Counted from the stretch's first letter, positions 48,001 through 59,500 are shown. The stretch: DNA of 64,000 nt from Taxillus chinensis (GCA_023512835.1 CM042085.1:5990062-6054061), one strand, 5' to 3'. Notes: generated by a model from the letters alone, not told the origin. Numbers and translations: made by a program.

Positions 48001-48200
48001 ACATCAAGGTTCAAGGTTAGAACCTTGAGTTTAGAATGTATGGTTTGAGAGTAAACATAGGTTCTAGGTTAGATCAAGTAGGTTCAAGGTTAGATAAAGT
48101 TTGAGTTTAGATATGGTTTTAGGTTGGATAAGGTTTGAGGTTATATGACAATGATAGATGCATCTAGTAAACTTTATATATTTTATTTGAGTTAACAACT
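45041..48200. other. AT-rich intergenic region with possible hAT debris
   Basis: No gene recognised. (AAAT)n and (GGAA)n runs sit at about 45200-45232. Around 47330-47590 there are repeated words such as CGGATTTGGGA, GGATTTGAGAC, CGGACCCGTC and 'ATCCATTTTAAATCCGTC', which resemble subterminal repeats of hAT-type elements; ends are not clear. A degenerate repeat follows at 47990-48145. Confidence 0.4.
47990..48145. repeat. Degenerate tandem repeat (GGTTYAAGGTTAGA-type words)
   Basis: Words GTTCAAGGTTAGA, GTTTAGA, GGTTCTAGGTTAGATCAAG, GGTTCAAGGTTAGATAAAG and GGTTGGATAAGG follow one another at roughly 15-35 bp spacing. Old minisatellite-like sequence. Confidence 0.5.
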
Positions 48201-48204
48201 AATG

Positions 48205-48205
<1 letters not shown>

Positions 48206-48247
<42 letters not shown>
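48206..48247. repeat. (AT)n microsatellite
   Basis: About 20 AT units followed by an A-run. Confidence 0.95.
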
Positions 48248-48252
<5 letters not shown>

Positions 48253-48347
48253 AATATATATATACCATTCTTGTATCTATTTATATTTTTTATGCATGCA
48301 CTTGACATGTGAAAGATTGACTAATTTGCTGGAACAAATTGTTAATT

Positions 48348-48656
48348 ATGGATATTAATAATGGAAACAATATTGATAATGATGAAGAGAATCTTCAAAT
48401 TGATATGAAGTTTAATAGTGTAGTAGTATATAATTTTTATAACGATTATGGCCGGAGGGTTCAGTTTAGCATTAGTAGGGACACCCTTCGTAAAACTAAC
48501 CTGTCGAAAGGGTTTACATCTGAGGATTTTAATCATTATGAAAAGGGTGTGCATGATACAAGAAGGGACCAATTTTCAAACAACCCAAGGGTGGAGACTA
48601 TGGTTACAAGGAGAGGGACACAAAGGTTGATAAACAGTTTAGTGGAAGTCTTTTAA
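48348..48656 (+). pseudogene. FAR1-type DNA-binding domain fragment
   Basis: An open frame of about 102 codons. It reads EENLQIDMKFNSVVVYNFYN, DYGRRVQFSISRDTLRKTN and KGVHDTRRDQFSNNPRVETM. This is the N-terminal FAR1 (FRS/FHY3) domain, which derives from MULE transposases: 'F.S...AYNFYNDYGRR.GFS.RRDT ... KEGV.DTRRD.....PRAET'. The conserved cysteines expected before KEG are missing (replaced around EDFNHYEKG), and the frame stops at 48656, before the HNH end of the domain. No transposase core follows. It is either a broken FAR1-like gene or a remnant of a MULE. It could still be transcribed, but a working zinc-binding fold is unlikely. Confidence 0.6.
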
Positions 48657-50545
48657 GTGTAATTCTCACGGTTAACTCTTGATCAAGTTTCCTTGAAACA
48701 AAGTATATTGATCACATCAGTCTATCTATCCTTTGCCACATAGCACTCATCTTAGCCTAATTTGACCTTCCATCCCTTTCAAAGTTGAACATTACATTCT
48801 TTTTTTTTTTTTTGAGAAATGCAAGTAACATTCCTTTTAGTTATGAATATGAGAGTAACATACTAGAAACCATATAGGACTGTCCTAATTGTGACATTTC
48901 TTTTCATTTAATTTTTTAATTTGACAATATTTCTGAGACAAACATCGTTTTATAATAATTTAATGAGTTGTAGAAAGCATCATTAAAAAGCCTCAATAAT
49001 AATGTCGTCAATTTACTTTTCATGTGTATTTTAAAATTTGTTTTAGTAGTTAGTTGTCCATTTTCATAGTCTGTCTTTTGACAGCTTATTTTGGTCTCTT
49101 TCCATGTTTAATATAATGAGTGAGGAGGCCCTCAGTCTAAAAACAAATCCATTTTAGAGCCTATCCATTTTAGTTTTGATTTTAGAATTTGAAACTTCCT
49201 AAGGTTGCCTTCAAACCTTTATGGTTAATATGCAGAGAGCCTAAGGGAAGACTGCAATTTTAGGGTGTTTTACGATTTTGTTTGTTTTATGATCATTTAG
49301 TACACTTTACTTGCAGGTGGAGATTAAATGCATGGGCTAACCTTTTCTTCCAGAACTTCAAATGCATAACCTATACTGATCTATGGCTACAAACCCACAT
49401 CAGCCCGCAAAGAATACCAACATCGATTAGGTTATCAACAAAGGACTTTGTGATGTTACTGGTTATGCTCGAAAAATCCCAGCCTCTTTGTAATGTTCTT
49501 CCTTTCCATAGTCTGTATTCGTTATCCTTCACATCCTCTACAAGGGACGTACATCTTCTGTTTGGTCATGGTCATGCATTTGTGTTCAAGTTAGATTTCA
49601 CATTTTTGTTGTAACATTATTCGATATGGACCGTAGAAAGTTTTTAGCTGTCCAATGTGTCCACATTGCTGTAACAATATGTAGTATGTGTAACTGAGCA
49701 ATTGCCTTTTTCCAATATATTTTGAATCATTATTGCATTGAGATTTGATCCGTCGTCCCTCCGCAGTCCCAGTTAACTTGTCTGCATTCTTCCTTTATAT
49801 ATATATAGCATGAAATCATCACCTTGCAATATACCAACCGTAATATCGAGATAATATTGAAAGGTTACAACCCACGAACCAACTCCATTGGCAAAAAAGT
49901 GCCAAAAAGTTTTTTCCAGTGTTGTCGAAAGTTTACATTATGAGCAAAACAAAGAACTAAGAAAGTAGAAAGGTAAGAAACTAAACATACATTACGAGGG
50001 CTCTGGTTATTCAAATTCCATGCATATTCAAATTCCATCAGTTGTGAGCTTTCCCTACATCAAGGTTTGAGTGCCTACCTCCAAATTATATAACACCAAA
50101 ATCGAATGATTATAAAGTAGGTGGCAACTAACAAGCATGGTTTAGTTGCACATATACCGATATACGTGAGAGAATATGAACATGCTTTCAACTATCTTTT
50201 GCTATACAAAACTAGGATATTAATTCTTGAATGGAAGGTAGCCATGTGGATATGTAATATTCGTCCCCAAGTAGTTATTTTATGTTAGCTAATTAAAGAA
50301 GTAAGAAGACAACTGTCAATAGCGCGCTCAACAAAAAATAAATAAAATTAATAAAATAAAAGAACCCTTAAGGCAACTTGAAGGGCAACTTGAAGATCTG
50401 TGTCTTCATCAGGATCCAATGTCAAACTGTGTAAAAAGCAATCCACAACTTCTTCGAAGTTTTACCGTAATAAAATGTCATTTTTCTATATAGCATTTAA
50501 GATAAGATGTAAAATAGCCATGTAGGGAGAGATGTATATATACAT
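48657..50545. other. Intergenic region, nothing recognised
   Basis: AT-rich. A 110-codon frame at 49282-49614 begins after an acceptor-like TTACTTGCAG but shows no domain. Otherwise no coding signal. Confidence 0.4.
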
Positions 50546-50805
50546 TGTTGGGATGCTTGTCTTACATCGCTCAAGGACAAAATAAGTTAAGACATAAAAA
50601 GAAAGAATACTTTAATTGTCACAACGCATTTTAAAGTCATGCGAGCCGATATGACGAACTCAAAGCAGATATATCATGACACGTAATTGCATGTGTCATG
50701 ATAGTGATTAAGCCTAAAGAGAGTTAGGTTTTGTCTAATTCATCTTTTGGGATAGTGATTAGGTGGACAGTATCGTGACACGTTTATCTATGCCCAATTT
50801 TAATA
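50546..50805 (+). repeat. 5' LTR of the older TRIM (expanded)
   Basis: 260 bp against 163 bp for its partner. The extra part holds a repeated GATAGTGATTA word (about 50700 and 50752) and two copies of a GACACGT-like segment. Confidence 0.8.
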
Positions 50806-51051
50806 AACTGATATTCGAGCCTGATTGTCTTGTTGTTATCCCCATTTAGTATTTCGTGATATCGAAAGTCTTCCCGGCATAGTATAATTGAGCGGTGTGT
50901 TCCGTTGATACGGCGGTATCCGAGTTATGATGTCACTTTAATATCGAATCGGTTTAAGCTCTTCACAAGATGTGAATTGAGAGAGAGTTATAAGAAATTT
51001 CTAGTTTCGTAAGTGTATCTCCAATCTATGATATATGGTCGATAAGGAGAT

Positions 51052-51214
51052 TGTTGGGATGTTTATTTCATATTGTTCAAAGACAAGAAATTTAAGATAT
51101 ATATAAAAAGAATGAAGGCTTTAAATGTCACGATACGTTTTAAAGCAGTGTATGTAACAAGTTCGACAATTTTATGACACGTAATTATACCTCTATCGAT
51201 GCCCAATTCTAACA
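51052..51214 (+). repeat. 3' LTR of the older TRIM
   Basis: 163 bp, TGTTGGGATG start and TTCTAACA end, close in length to the 176-bp LTRs of the younger copy. Confidence 0.85.
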
Positions 51215-52465
51215 TATATCAAGTAAACTCTCCATGTACACGTACCTTCCCATATATACGTGTCTTTGGCCAATCGTCCCTGTTCGAAGAAATTGACAGA
51301 CTAGTGCAGTGCATCAGTAAAGGGACGACTTCCTTCATTTAGATGGGCCCAGCATAAGCTCCTTTCAGAACGTACGTATAGAAGCTCCTGTCCTGTGGGT
51401 TTTAAGATTCGACGCAGGCTTAGGAAGCTACTCGCTAATTTCATTAAGTCAAATAATTACAATAAAACATATATAACGATTGCAATTTTTGTTTTGATTG
51501 CTCACTGTTTTTTATATTTTGATTGCTTTTTCTCTCAAGCAATTTGTGTTTTTTTTTAATTGTTACGTAACAAAACAAAAAAAATACAAAAATGAAAGTA
51601 AGGATTGTGGCCCGTAGTATGCCCAGACTTTTGTTAAATTTGTGGCCCTTTTTAATTGTTGCCTTTTTTAATTGTTAAATTTGTGGCCCAGACTTTTGTT
51701 ATTTTTTTTATCAAATTAATTGAGTCCGTAAAAATAAAATGTTATTATTTACCTACCATAACTTTTGTTTTTTTATATAAAAAATTTAAAACAAGCTATT
51801 TGACTTATTTTAAAATTAATTTTGTTTTTTTTTAATAAATTTATTGATGATTTTATTAGTCGTGTTATTATATGCAAGTTAATTGACTCAAGAACAAACT
51901 ATTCCACTCGTATTTTTATACGGCGACCGGACGACAATCCATATCAGCCACATCAACGTCCCCGTCCTCAACGTCTAAAGCTAGTCAAAGCCGCAGCTAT
52001 CTCCACCCATGTACGTCCTCCATGTTTGCATCCCCGAACACTACCGATCTCTCACCACTACTCACTGGGACACTCCCCTCCCAGATCCATATATATCCCG
52101 GCCACCAGACAGACACGTTAACGTTATCGACATATATACCCGACGCAGCCTCCATCACCAGAGCTGCAGGTCGGCCACATCATATCGGACGGACACCAAC
52201 TGCATCATCACCAAACAGTAAAGTATCGACTATCGACAAAGTACCAGATCCTTCCTTGACTAATATGTTTACATCGTGTTATTGTAATTGTGTCAAGGGT
52301 ACTGTTTTGGTCACTTAATATATATAATAGATAAGATATTAAGATGCAAGGACATATACAAAAACACTCTGTGTGTGTGTGTGTATCTGTGTGTGTGCAC
52401 GTGAATTTTAGGGTTACTAATTAATTAAAAAACACAAGAATCAAATTTTTGTATGGGAAACCTCG
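51215..52465. other. Spacer before the U-box gene's 3' end
   Basis: T-rich, then a GC-richer stretch (51920-52240) with Pro/Arg/His-rich open frames in more than one plus frame and no domain. A (TG)n run lies at about 52371-52399. No gene is called. Confidence 0.4.
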
Positions 52466-52468
52466 TTG

Positions 52469-53674
52469 TCACCGAGGGTTCCTCGTCAAGAGGTAAACAG
52501 CAATACAAGGGGAATCGTTCCAGACGTTATAGTGCATCCTAAGAATCCCCCTCGCTTTGTCCTTCAAGTAAACCGCACAGTCCGCCTGAAGCACCATGCA
52601 AAGCTTCGAAACCGCACCCACCCTCAGCATCTCCGAAACAACCTCGTTGGTCGCCGAGAACTTGGCCACCGCTTCCAGCACCTGCACGGCCGCCTCGTCC
52701 GCAGCCGCTGACACCCTGAGCAGCCGCTTAGTCACCACCGCAACGCCGCCGGCGTGGGCCAAAAACTTGGCCCGCCCATCAGCGCACGTGCAAACCTGAG
52801 CCAGCAGGTGCAGCGCCAGCTCGGCTATCCTCTTTTCCGGCTTCTCGGCCCACAACAACAGCTCAACCAGCTCGAAAACCCCGCCGGCTTCCACCAGCAT
52901 GAGCCGGTTCCGACCGCAGCCGCATGCATCGTTCAACGTGTGTAACGCAGCTTCAACAGTTTGCCGATGAAGCTGTCTCTTCTCACCTAAGACCGCAACT
53001 AGTCCCTCGAAAAACTCCGGCTTTAGCCTCTGTAAGAAGCTCGAGCTCGCCCCTTGGATCACCGATTTAAGGACCGTCACGGCATGAACAGCTCCCGTGC
53101 GGCGCCGTAGGACCCCCATCACCGCGCCCATGAAGTCGCAGCTTGGATTCACGATGATCTGCGGTTTGGAGTCCGCGCGGCCCCATACGAGGCTTAGGAT
53201 TCGGACAGCATCCTCGACACCGGGCCCATCGTTTTCCTTGAAGCATCCTTCGATCGACGAAGCGACAGCACTGATGACGGCGCCGTCCTTTTCCATGCAC
53301 TTCCGATGCTGCTCGCTTCGTGCGGCCATGGACGCCAGCTCCCTCAGAGCCCTGGAACGCAGACGGGGTACTGATTGGAGGTGGCGGGCGAGGTTTTGGA
53401 TGACGTGTATAGACGACGGTCTTGGGGAGACGGTGAAGCTGCTTCCTCCGGCGCGCCACGCTTGGATGAGGCGGTGCAGGGTGTGGTTGGGGGTGAGGAC
53501 GGAGTCTCTAGGCAGATGCTGGTTGGTGATGGGACACGTGGAGGCGGAGGAGAGCCATTGCTCGATGCTTTCTCGGTCGTAGGTGATGCCGGTGACCGCC
53601 GTGACCGGATCCGTCATGATCTGAAGGGATATGGGACAGATGAAGTATTGAGGAATTTCAGCATCGCCGTCCAT
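52469..53674 (-). CDS. U-box/ARM-repeat E3 ubiquitin ligase (PUB20-24 group)
   Basis: An intronless frame of 401 aa. The U-box occupies about residues 6-80: IPQYFICPISLQIMTDPVTA, VTGITYDRESIEQWL, STCPITNQHLP, TPNHTLHRLIQAW. The remainder is armadillo-like helical repeats (about 90-390), including VEDAVRILSLVWG, AALHTLNDACG, GGVFELVELLLWAEK and VQVLEAVAKFSATN. The U-box recruits ubiquitin-charged E2 enzymes, and the ARM part chooses the substrate. In Arabidopsis the nearest named groups (PUB22/23/24, CMPG1-like PUB20/21) dampen immune and drought signalling. Intronless structure and length (about 400-450 aa) fit this group. Which member it matches cannot be decided here. The minus-strand promoter side carries a TA run at 53889-53912 and a CT tract at 53938-53966. 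Confidence 0.93.
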   Translation of the reverse strand: MDGDAEIPQYFICPISLQIMTDPVTAVTGITYDRESIEQWLSSASTCPITNQHLPRDSVLTPNHTLHRLIQAWRAGGSSFTVSPRPSSIHVIQNLARHLQSVPRLRSRALRELASMAARSEQHRKCMEKDGAVISAVASSIEGCFKENDGPGVEDAVRILSLVWGRADSKPQIIVNPSCDFMGAVMGVLRRRTGAVHAVTVLKSVIQGASSSFLQRLKPEFFEGLVAVLGEKRQLHRQTVEAALHTLNDACGCGRNRLMLVEAGGVFELVELLLWAEKPEKRIAELALHLLAQVCTCADGRAKFLAHAGGVAVVTKRLLRVSAAADEAAVQVLEAVAKFSATNEVVSEMLRVGAVSKLCMVLQADCAVYLKDKARGILRMHYNVWNDSPCIAVYLLTRNPR

Positions 53675-53888
53675 ATGATTTTTGATGAATGATGAGAAAC
53701 CTTAATCGCTGCTAAAACAAGACGACAAGGATCGAACTGATATGGAGAGTTTTCTTAGGAGGCAAGGGGCGACTTTGAACGCATATGCGGTAAAAGAAAG
53801 CGGCTATTGCTTTGTTAGTGAAATTTGTTTGTGTCGGTTTGAAAATTTGAAAGGACATTTTGTTTTTTTGTGTGCTTTTGTTTTTATA

Positions 53889-53966
53889 TTAGATATATAT
53901 ATATATATATATAGGGAGGCCGTGCCGTGTTGTACCTTAGAGAGAGAGAGAGAGTCATAGAGAGAG
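53889..53966 (-). promoter_or_regulatory. Likely core promoter/leader of the U-box gene: TA run and CT tract
   Basis: (TA)n at 53889-53912, about 215-240 bp upstream of the start codon, could supply a TATA box. A GA/CT tract (53938-53966) lies further upstream on the gene strand. Spacing fits a plant promoter with a leader of roughly 180 bp; no direct evidence. Confidence 0.35.
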
Positions 53967-55255
53967 AGGAAGTGGGGTGGGAGAACAGACGCGTTTTGAC
54001 TTCTTTCGATTTATTTTTACATTTATTGTTGACCCAGTTTCGTATTTGACATGGCAGGGAATGCATGGACTGGATTGGTCACGTATAGGTTGATATTAGT
54101 TTCAATTTTTATATTTTATTTTTAAAATTTATTTATCTTTCTTAATTATAATTTAAAAATATATAGAAAATACATTTTTAAAAAGAATATTTTTTTAACT
54201 TGACTGTAATTTCTTGAAAAATAAAAAATTTATGTGTTCAAGTACAAAAATTAAAAAAAATTATATGAACCTCTCACCAAAATTAAATTTAGATTTTAAT
54301 AAAAAACAAATAAAAATAAATTTTAAAAATAACTATATGATACTCCTCTATTTTGAAAACTGAATTCTGTAATCAAATAGTTTTCAATTCATATGAATTC
54401 ACCATTTTTTAAAACAATCATGAATTCAACATGTAACATGCATCTTTTTAGGGTGTGTTTGGTTGGTCCTTGTGTTTATGTTATTTTATCTTTTTTTTCT
54501 AAAATTTTAATATATGATTATGTTCAAAATTGAAAGTTCAATTAATATAAATTATTTATTCAATGAGAATTTTAAAAAATATTTTTATACTTAGTTAACA
54601 AATTCACATATTATAATAAATATTTATTATTTTAAAACAATAATATTAATGAATATCTTGCCATCAATATGTAAACGTATAATAATAAATAATGAGATAA
54701 AATAAATAAATAATAAACATTGTACAATAATTTAGATATATAAACATAAACTTAATTTATTATTCTAAAAATACACATTATTAATTTGTTTTAGATTTTT
54801 AAGATAAATATCATATTTCATCAACATATTTATTAAAAAAATATTATATTTCATACAGTATAATTATAGTTTTACACATTCACACACAAATTAGTAAGAT
54901 GAATAATTATTGAAGCTGACATATATTTTGATTGTACTTGCCATTAAAAGCAGTCTTGATTATAGTCCCATATTAGTTTTAGATTGGACTTTTCATTTAT
55001 CCGATCTTCAAAACCCTCTAGGAGCCGTCGGTTTAGGCTTTGAGCAGTTCAAGTTTTGCTTGGACAAATCCAAGTCATTGAACTTTTTAAGATGATAGTG
55101 TCTTGTTTAAGATGATGTCCAGTAATGTGGTTGTTAGTCTCAATGTAGTTAGTTAATTTGTTTATGAAAATTCAAGTAGTGAAGAATTTGAATAGAACTT
55201 CAGTTGTTACATAAAAGTTAGATGAGAAATAGAATTTTTCATATTTGCAAGTAAT
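53967..55255. other. Very AT-rich intergenic region
   Basis: No gene recognised. A 'GGGTGTGTTTGGTTGG' word at about 54452 resembles the ends of plant hAT-type MITEs, without a clear partner. Confidence 0.4.
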
Positions 55256-55960
55256 TAATCAATGTAATTAAATAATCTTTTCAGTAATGTGTACCATAAA
55301 ATAATATTATGTTTCAACCTTGGAGTGAGAAACGACATAATGTGTATTACTCTTATAAAAAATAAGAAAATCAGCCAAAAGGAATCAAAAATCAAGTTAT
55401 CGACTTGCGATTTATGTGATCATTGACATAATCAGCATTAAAGTATGCATGTAACTCAAAGGAAGAATAGCTACCCAATGAACCACTATAGGAGAAGAAA
55501 CAAACCCACTGACGTACAATATAAATAATATATGCAATATCTTGATGAATAATAATGAAATATACCATGCTCCTAACAATTATATGATATAAAGTAGGAT
55601 TTAATAAAAGTGAGCTATCAAAAGAAATGCTTTACAATAATTTCATTTGGAGCTTCTACAATCTTATTGTGAGTAAGTCAAGCATGCTCAAAAATATCAA
55701 CAACATATTTTGACTAAGAAGGAAGATAACTATTGGGTGAGTGAGTTACCTCAATATATAAGAAATATTGTAGAGACCTCAACTATTTCATTTTGGACTT
55801 TTTATAGCAAACTTTGTCTTCAAAACTAAAATATCTTTAGTATCACCATCACTAGTAATCATACCATCAATATATAAATACAATATGATACATCATGTGC
55901 TAGTGCACTTAACAAAAACAAATCATAACTGATAGAAGAAGATTCAAGAGAAGAGGTCAC
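55256..55960 (-). pseudogene. Ty1-copia retrotransposon fossil (RT / RNase H region)
   Basis: On the minus strand, across several frames, the order of remnants matches the end of a copia pol. First come YIDGMITSDGDTKDI (from the YVDDMII... block) and LKTKFA. Then SMVYFIIIHQDIAYI (MY...T.RPDIAY) and HAYFNADYVNDHINRKSIT (Y.DADWAGD...RKST). Many stops and frame changes show great age. No LTRs were found around it. Confidence 0.6.
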
Positions 55961-58430
55961 ACTAAAAAAGTTCTCATTACATATATAACTCCGGTATGAA
56001 TAATTGTTTCTATTAAATCACATACTCACATGTTGAAGCAAATTATCTCTTTCAACAACCATGGACCTTTTTTTAATCAAGTAGTGCATTTATTCGTTTG
56101 CATAACATACTCCCCTTTGTGTTTCTTTAGCGTAGTATCACAAGATGCTTTTGCTTTCTTACTTTTTTAAAATTTCTTGCCCTAATTCTCAATTCTTTTA
56201 ATTTGCTCCCAATTCTTAACTTCTGTATAAGTTTAGGCCTTATCTACTACAAATTATTTTTGTTTTTCAAAATAGTTTTTTGTTTTAAAAAAAATATATA
56301 AAATTCAAAATCGACTTAGCATACTTTTTTTAAAAAAGTAATACCTTATTCAAATCATGATTTAAATAAAAAATAATTTTAAAAATAATTTTTCAGTTGT
56401 ATTCTGTTTTCAAATCAAAATTCATTTTGGCAAGACACCCAATTTTTTTTATTTTTCTCTTTCCTCTATTTTCTTATATTGGCTTACCAAATTTTATTTT
56501 TCTCTCAATTTTTGTGAAATTCAATTTTAGAAACATATTTTTTAAAATATATTTTCTCTCATATTGTATATAGAATTTTTTTTCAAACATCAACTTTAAT
56601 AAAAATTTAAATCATGAAACCAAAACACAAAAACAAATATATGTATTAAATTGTCCCTTAGAGTTGTGCACCTACTGCCATATTTCTGAATTTTATATAT
56701 TTTAAATTTTTTTGCTTTGCTATTCAAATATATAACACAGTTGATTTTTTTAATCATTTTCTATATTATTAAAATAGTATTTTATATTATATTTTTGTTT
56801 AATACTAATGTTTTATAATTTAATATAAAATTAAATTTAAAGGTATGAAAAACATGAAAAAGAAATATAAGAGATTTTATGTATATATATAATTTAATAA
56901 TCATATGAATTAAATAAAAAAAATTAATATATTAAAAAAATACTATACAAGTAAAATAGAAAAAAATAAATATAAAATTTCTTGGATGATTTTATAACTT
57001 TAAAAGTTTTTTTCTTAAATAAATAAAAACAAATTTTTATAACAAATTTGCGCTTAAGTCTCACAAATAATTTATTACCTATTTCTTTTCTTCTTTTCAA
57101 TCACACGGAGTGCCACCCGTCCCACCCAAAACTAATTGATGGACTTTTTTTTATTGACGGTGAAAACTGCAAATAATTTTTATGTTGCTATGAATGTATC
57201 AAAGAATACGGCCAAAAAGAAACAGAGCTAGGTTAGGATTTTTAAGGTTACATCATTCAATTGATGGGAAAAAAAACACTTTAGCCTAAATACAATAAGA
57301 GCACTCTTATATGCATGCACTACCGGACAGGTACTGCATTCGCGCAATAGGCTATATATAAGATATAAAGGAAGCTAGGCATTAACAAGTCGTCTCATTT
57401 ACAGCGGTATTGTGGGAACTGATGAGCAAAAGCAAGAGAAAGCCAGTTTTAGCAATTGACTCACCAGCATGCGATCTGACGCGGAAGCCACGGTCAGCGT
57501 AAAATAATGAAAGGAGTTGTGCAAAAAAAACATTTATATTATCTACTATATTTAGCATGGTCGACCGGATCGATAATTATTAGTTATTACCATGCCAGCG
57601 TGGGAAATGATGTAAAGATGCACCCGTTATTCCGTGATTTTTGTTTCGTTTCCGTTATACGGGATGGATTATCCCATTCATCCGGGGTGGTTTTAAAACT
57701 TAATCCTTCATTTAAGCCGGGATAAGGACCGATAGATAGTAAAGTATTCTGTTTACTTAATTTTAATTATTTATATTTTTAATTTTATAATATTTTAAAT
57801 ATTATTATCTATAAATTTTAATATTTTAAATAGCATTTGTTATTATAAATTAAATTAATTTTATTAATTTTTTAGATCCAAAATAATATAAAAATTTGAT
57901 CTAAGCCACCTCTCCTACCGTATAAAAATTAAAAGAAGCCTTCCCTCATCTCCCTAAAACCCTTAGTCCCTTACACCTCCCTGGTCTCTGACTCTCTTTA
58001 CACTCCTCCTGTCTATCCTTTTTCCTTGTTCTGAAAAGAAAGGGGAAAAAATTAAAAGTAAACATTAACTTCTTTCTCGTGGGGAAAAACGAATTACCTG
58101 AAAAGAAAAGACGAAATGGATGGGGGGAAAATAAAAACGTTAACGTGAGCATGAGGCGCCGCTGAGGAAGGTTAAAAAAGAAATTAACGATCAAAATTCA
58201 AAGCTAAATAATAATAATATTAATATTAATATTAATAATTAATAATAATAAGACGTGAGGTCGATCTAATGAGTAATGAACAATAAGAGGCGGAGAAAAA
58301 CAAACACGCTGCGTCTTGACATAAATTAGCCAGACTGAAACTAGGATGCTGGATTACCAAAAATAAAAAAACATAAACATAAACATAAGGCAGTACGCTC
58401 GATCTACCCGTTTAATCTGCTTTTTTTAAA
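55961..58430. other. AT-rich intergenic region
   Basis: No gene recognised. A GC-richer patch at 57480-57730 (72-codon frame, no domain) may be the end of a decayed hAT-like element (words CCGTTATTCCG, CGTTATACGGGATGGATTATCCC). Pyrimidine-rich sequence lies at 57940-58030. Confidence 0.4.
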
Positions 58431-58437
58431 GGTTAAT

Positions 58438-59060
58438 TTTATTTATTTATGGCTTGTGATTTTTGTAGAACTCTATTGCTATGTTTTTATCTCAACACTG
58501 ATCACAGAGATCGAATTTCACATTTATCATGCTCGAAATCATAGGATTGATTAAATGTTATAGGTCCCAACATGATATATAAAGAATTGCACATGCATAG
58601 TAAATTCAAGTAAAAGCAAGAATTAGTGTGTGTGTGTGTGTGTGTGTATATATTATTGAGTCAAATTATTCCCAATTATTTTTCTTGTGTTGTTTGAAGT
58701 AAATATTTTAGATAAAATAATTAGTAAGCTTCAGACCGTGTTATCTACTTTTTAAAACAAAAACCTTGTTTTTTGTTGCAATTTCATTTATTTTTGGTTT
58801 GAAAATTTATAGGACTCTATTGCTTTGTTTTTATCTCATCGATCTGATCATGCATATAGATCGAATTTGACATTGATCATATTTGAAAAGGATTGATTTA
58901 AAGTTTTAGCTCCCAACTTGGTAAAGAATTGCACATGCATAGCCAGATCAAGTCAAAACACAAATCAATATATATTATTGAGTCATATTATTCCCAATTA
59001 TTTTTCATGTGTTTTAGTGAGCTTGACTGAAGTAAATATTTTAGATAAAATTAAACTGAG
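58438..59060. repeat. Diverged tandem duplication, about 340-bp unit
   Basis: Copy 1 (about 58438-58735) and copy 2 (about 58785-59060) share, in order, ACTCTATTGCT.TGTTTTTATCTCA, GATCGAATTT.ACATT.ATCAT, GGATTGATT, AAAGAATTGCACATGCATAG, TATATATTATTGAGTCA.ATTA, TTCCCAATTATTTTTC and GAAGTAAATATTTTAGATAAAAT. Copy 1 carries an extra (GT)n run at 58628-58648. Confidence 0.85.
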
Positions 59061-59095
59061 ACTTAAATATTCTACATAGAGTATTAAAGTCAAGC

Positions 59096-59097
59096 TC

Positions 59098-59145
<48 letters not shown>

Positions 59146-59164
59146 GTATATATATATATGTATA
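59096..59164. repeat. (TA)n with regularly spaced TG interruptions
   Basis: TA runs broken by TG at near-regular spacing, a compound microsatellite. Confidence 0.9.
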
Positions 59165-59312
59165 CGGTCAATTAATTTGATTATTTCATAGAAAATTTAA
59201 TATCGTGATGTATTTTAATATTTTGATGCTACAATAATTAATCGATGAAGATAATTAGTAGATATTTCTAAATAATATATAAAGCTATTATAACTAGTTT
59301 TCTAACCTAAGA

Positions 59313-59500
59313 GCATCCACACTAAGTTTGGTATCCCTATAATTTAGGAAAAAAATATATAGATTTACCAAAAATTCATTTGCATCAGGTTCCTAAAATA
59401 GGGTATAAGGATAGGGAATGAATAGTAAATTCCTATATTTACTATTCATTCCTAAATATTTTTCCTATAATTTTTAAATATATATTATTATACTTGTAAT
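59313..59500. mobile_element. MITE remnant with palindrome
   Basis: It begins AAGAGCATCCACACTAAG, the 'gagcatc' start shared with the unit at 9023. It contains a perfect 16-bp inverted repeat, GGAATGAATAGTAAAT (59415-59430) and ATTTACTATTCATTCC (59437-59452), with a 6-base loop. The right end is not clear. Confidence 0.5.

Larger units (their letters stand above)
50546..51214 (+). mobile_element. Older, diverged TRIM of the same family
   Basis: A 5' LTR at 50546-50805 and a 3' LTR at 51052-51214 both begin TGTTGGGATG, and the 3' LTR ends TAACA. The decayed primer-binding site TGATATTCGAGCC (50809-50821) matches the intact TGGTATCAGAGCC of the 9.4-kb copy with a few changes. The internal words CGAAAGTCTTCCCGGCATAG and GAGCGGTGTGTTCCGT match the internal part of that copy. 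A weakened polypurine tract (GATAAGGAGA) precedes the 3' LTR. Target duplication is imperfect (TACAT at 50541-50545, TATAT at 51215-51219). The 5' LTR is about 100 bp longer than the 3' LTR because of an inner insertion or duplication. Confidence 0.88.

Noticed and set aside
49282..49614. 110-codon open frame after an acceptor-like site
   Set aside because: No domain, AT-rich codons, no matching upstream exon.
52596..53692. Plus-strand frames over the U-box gene
   Set aside because: Shadows of the U-box/ARM coding exon.
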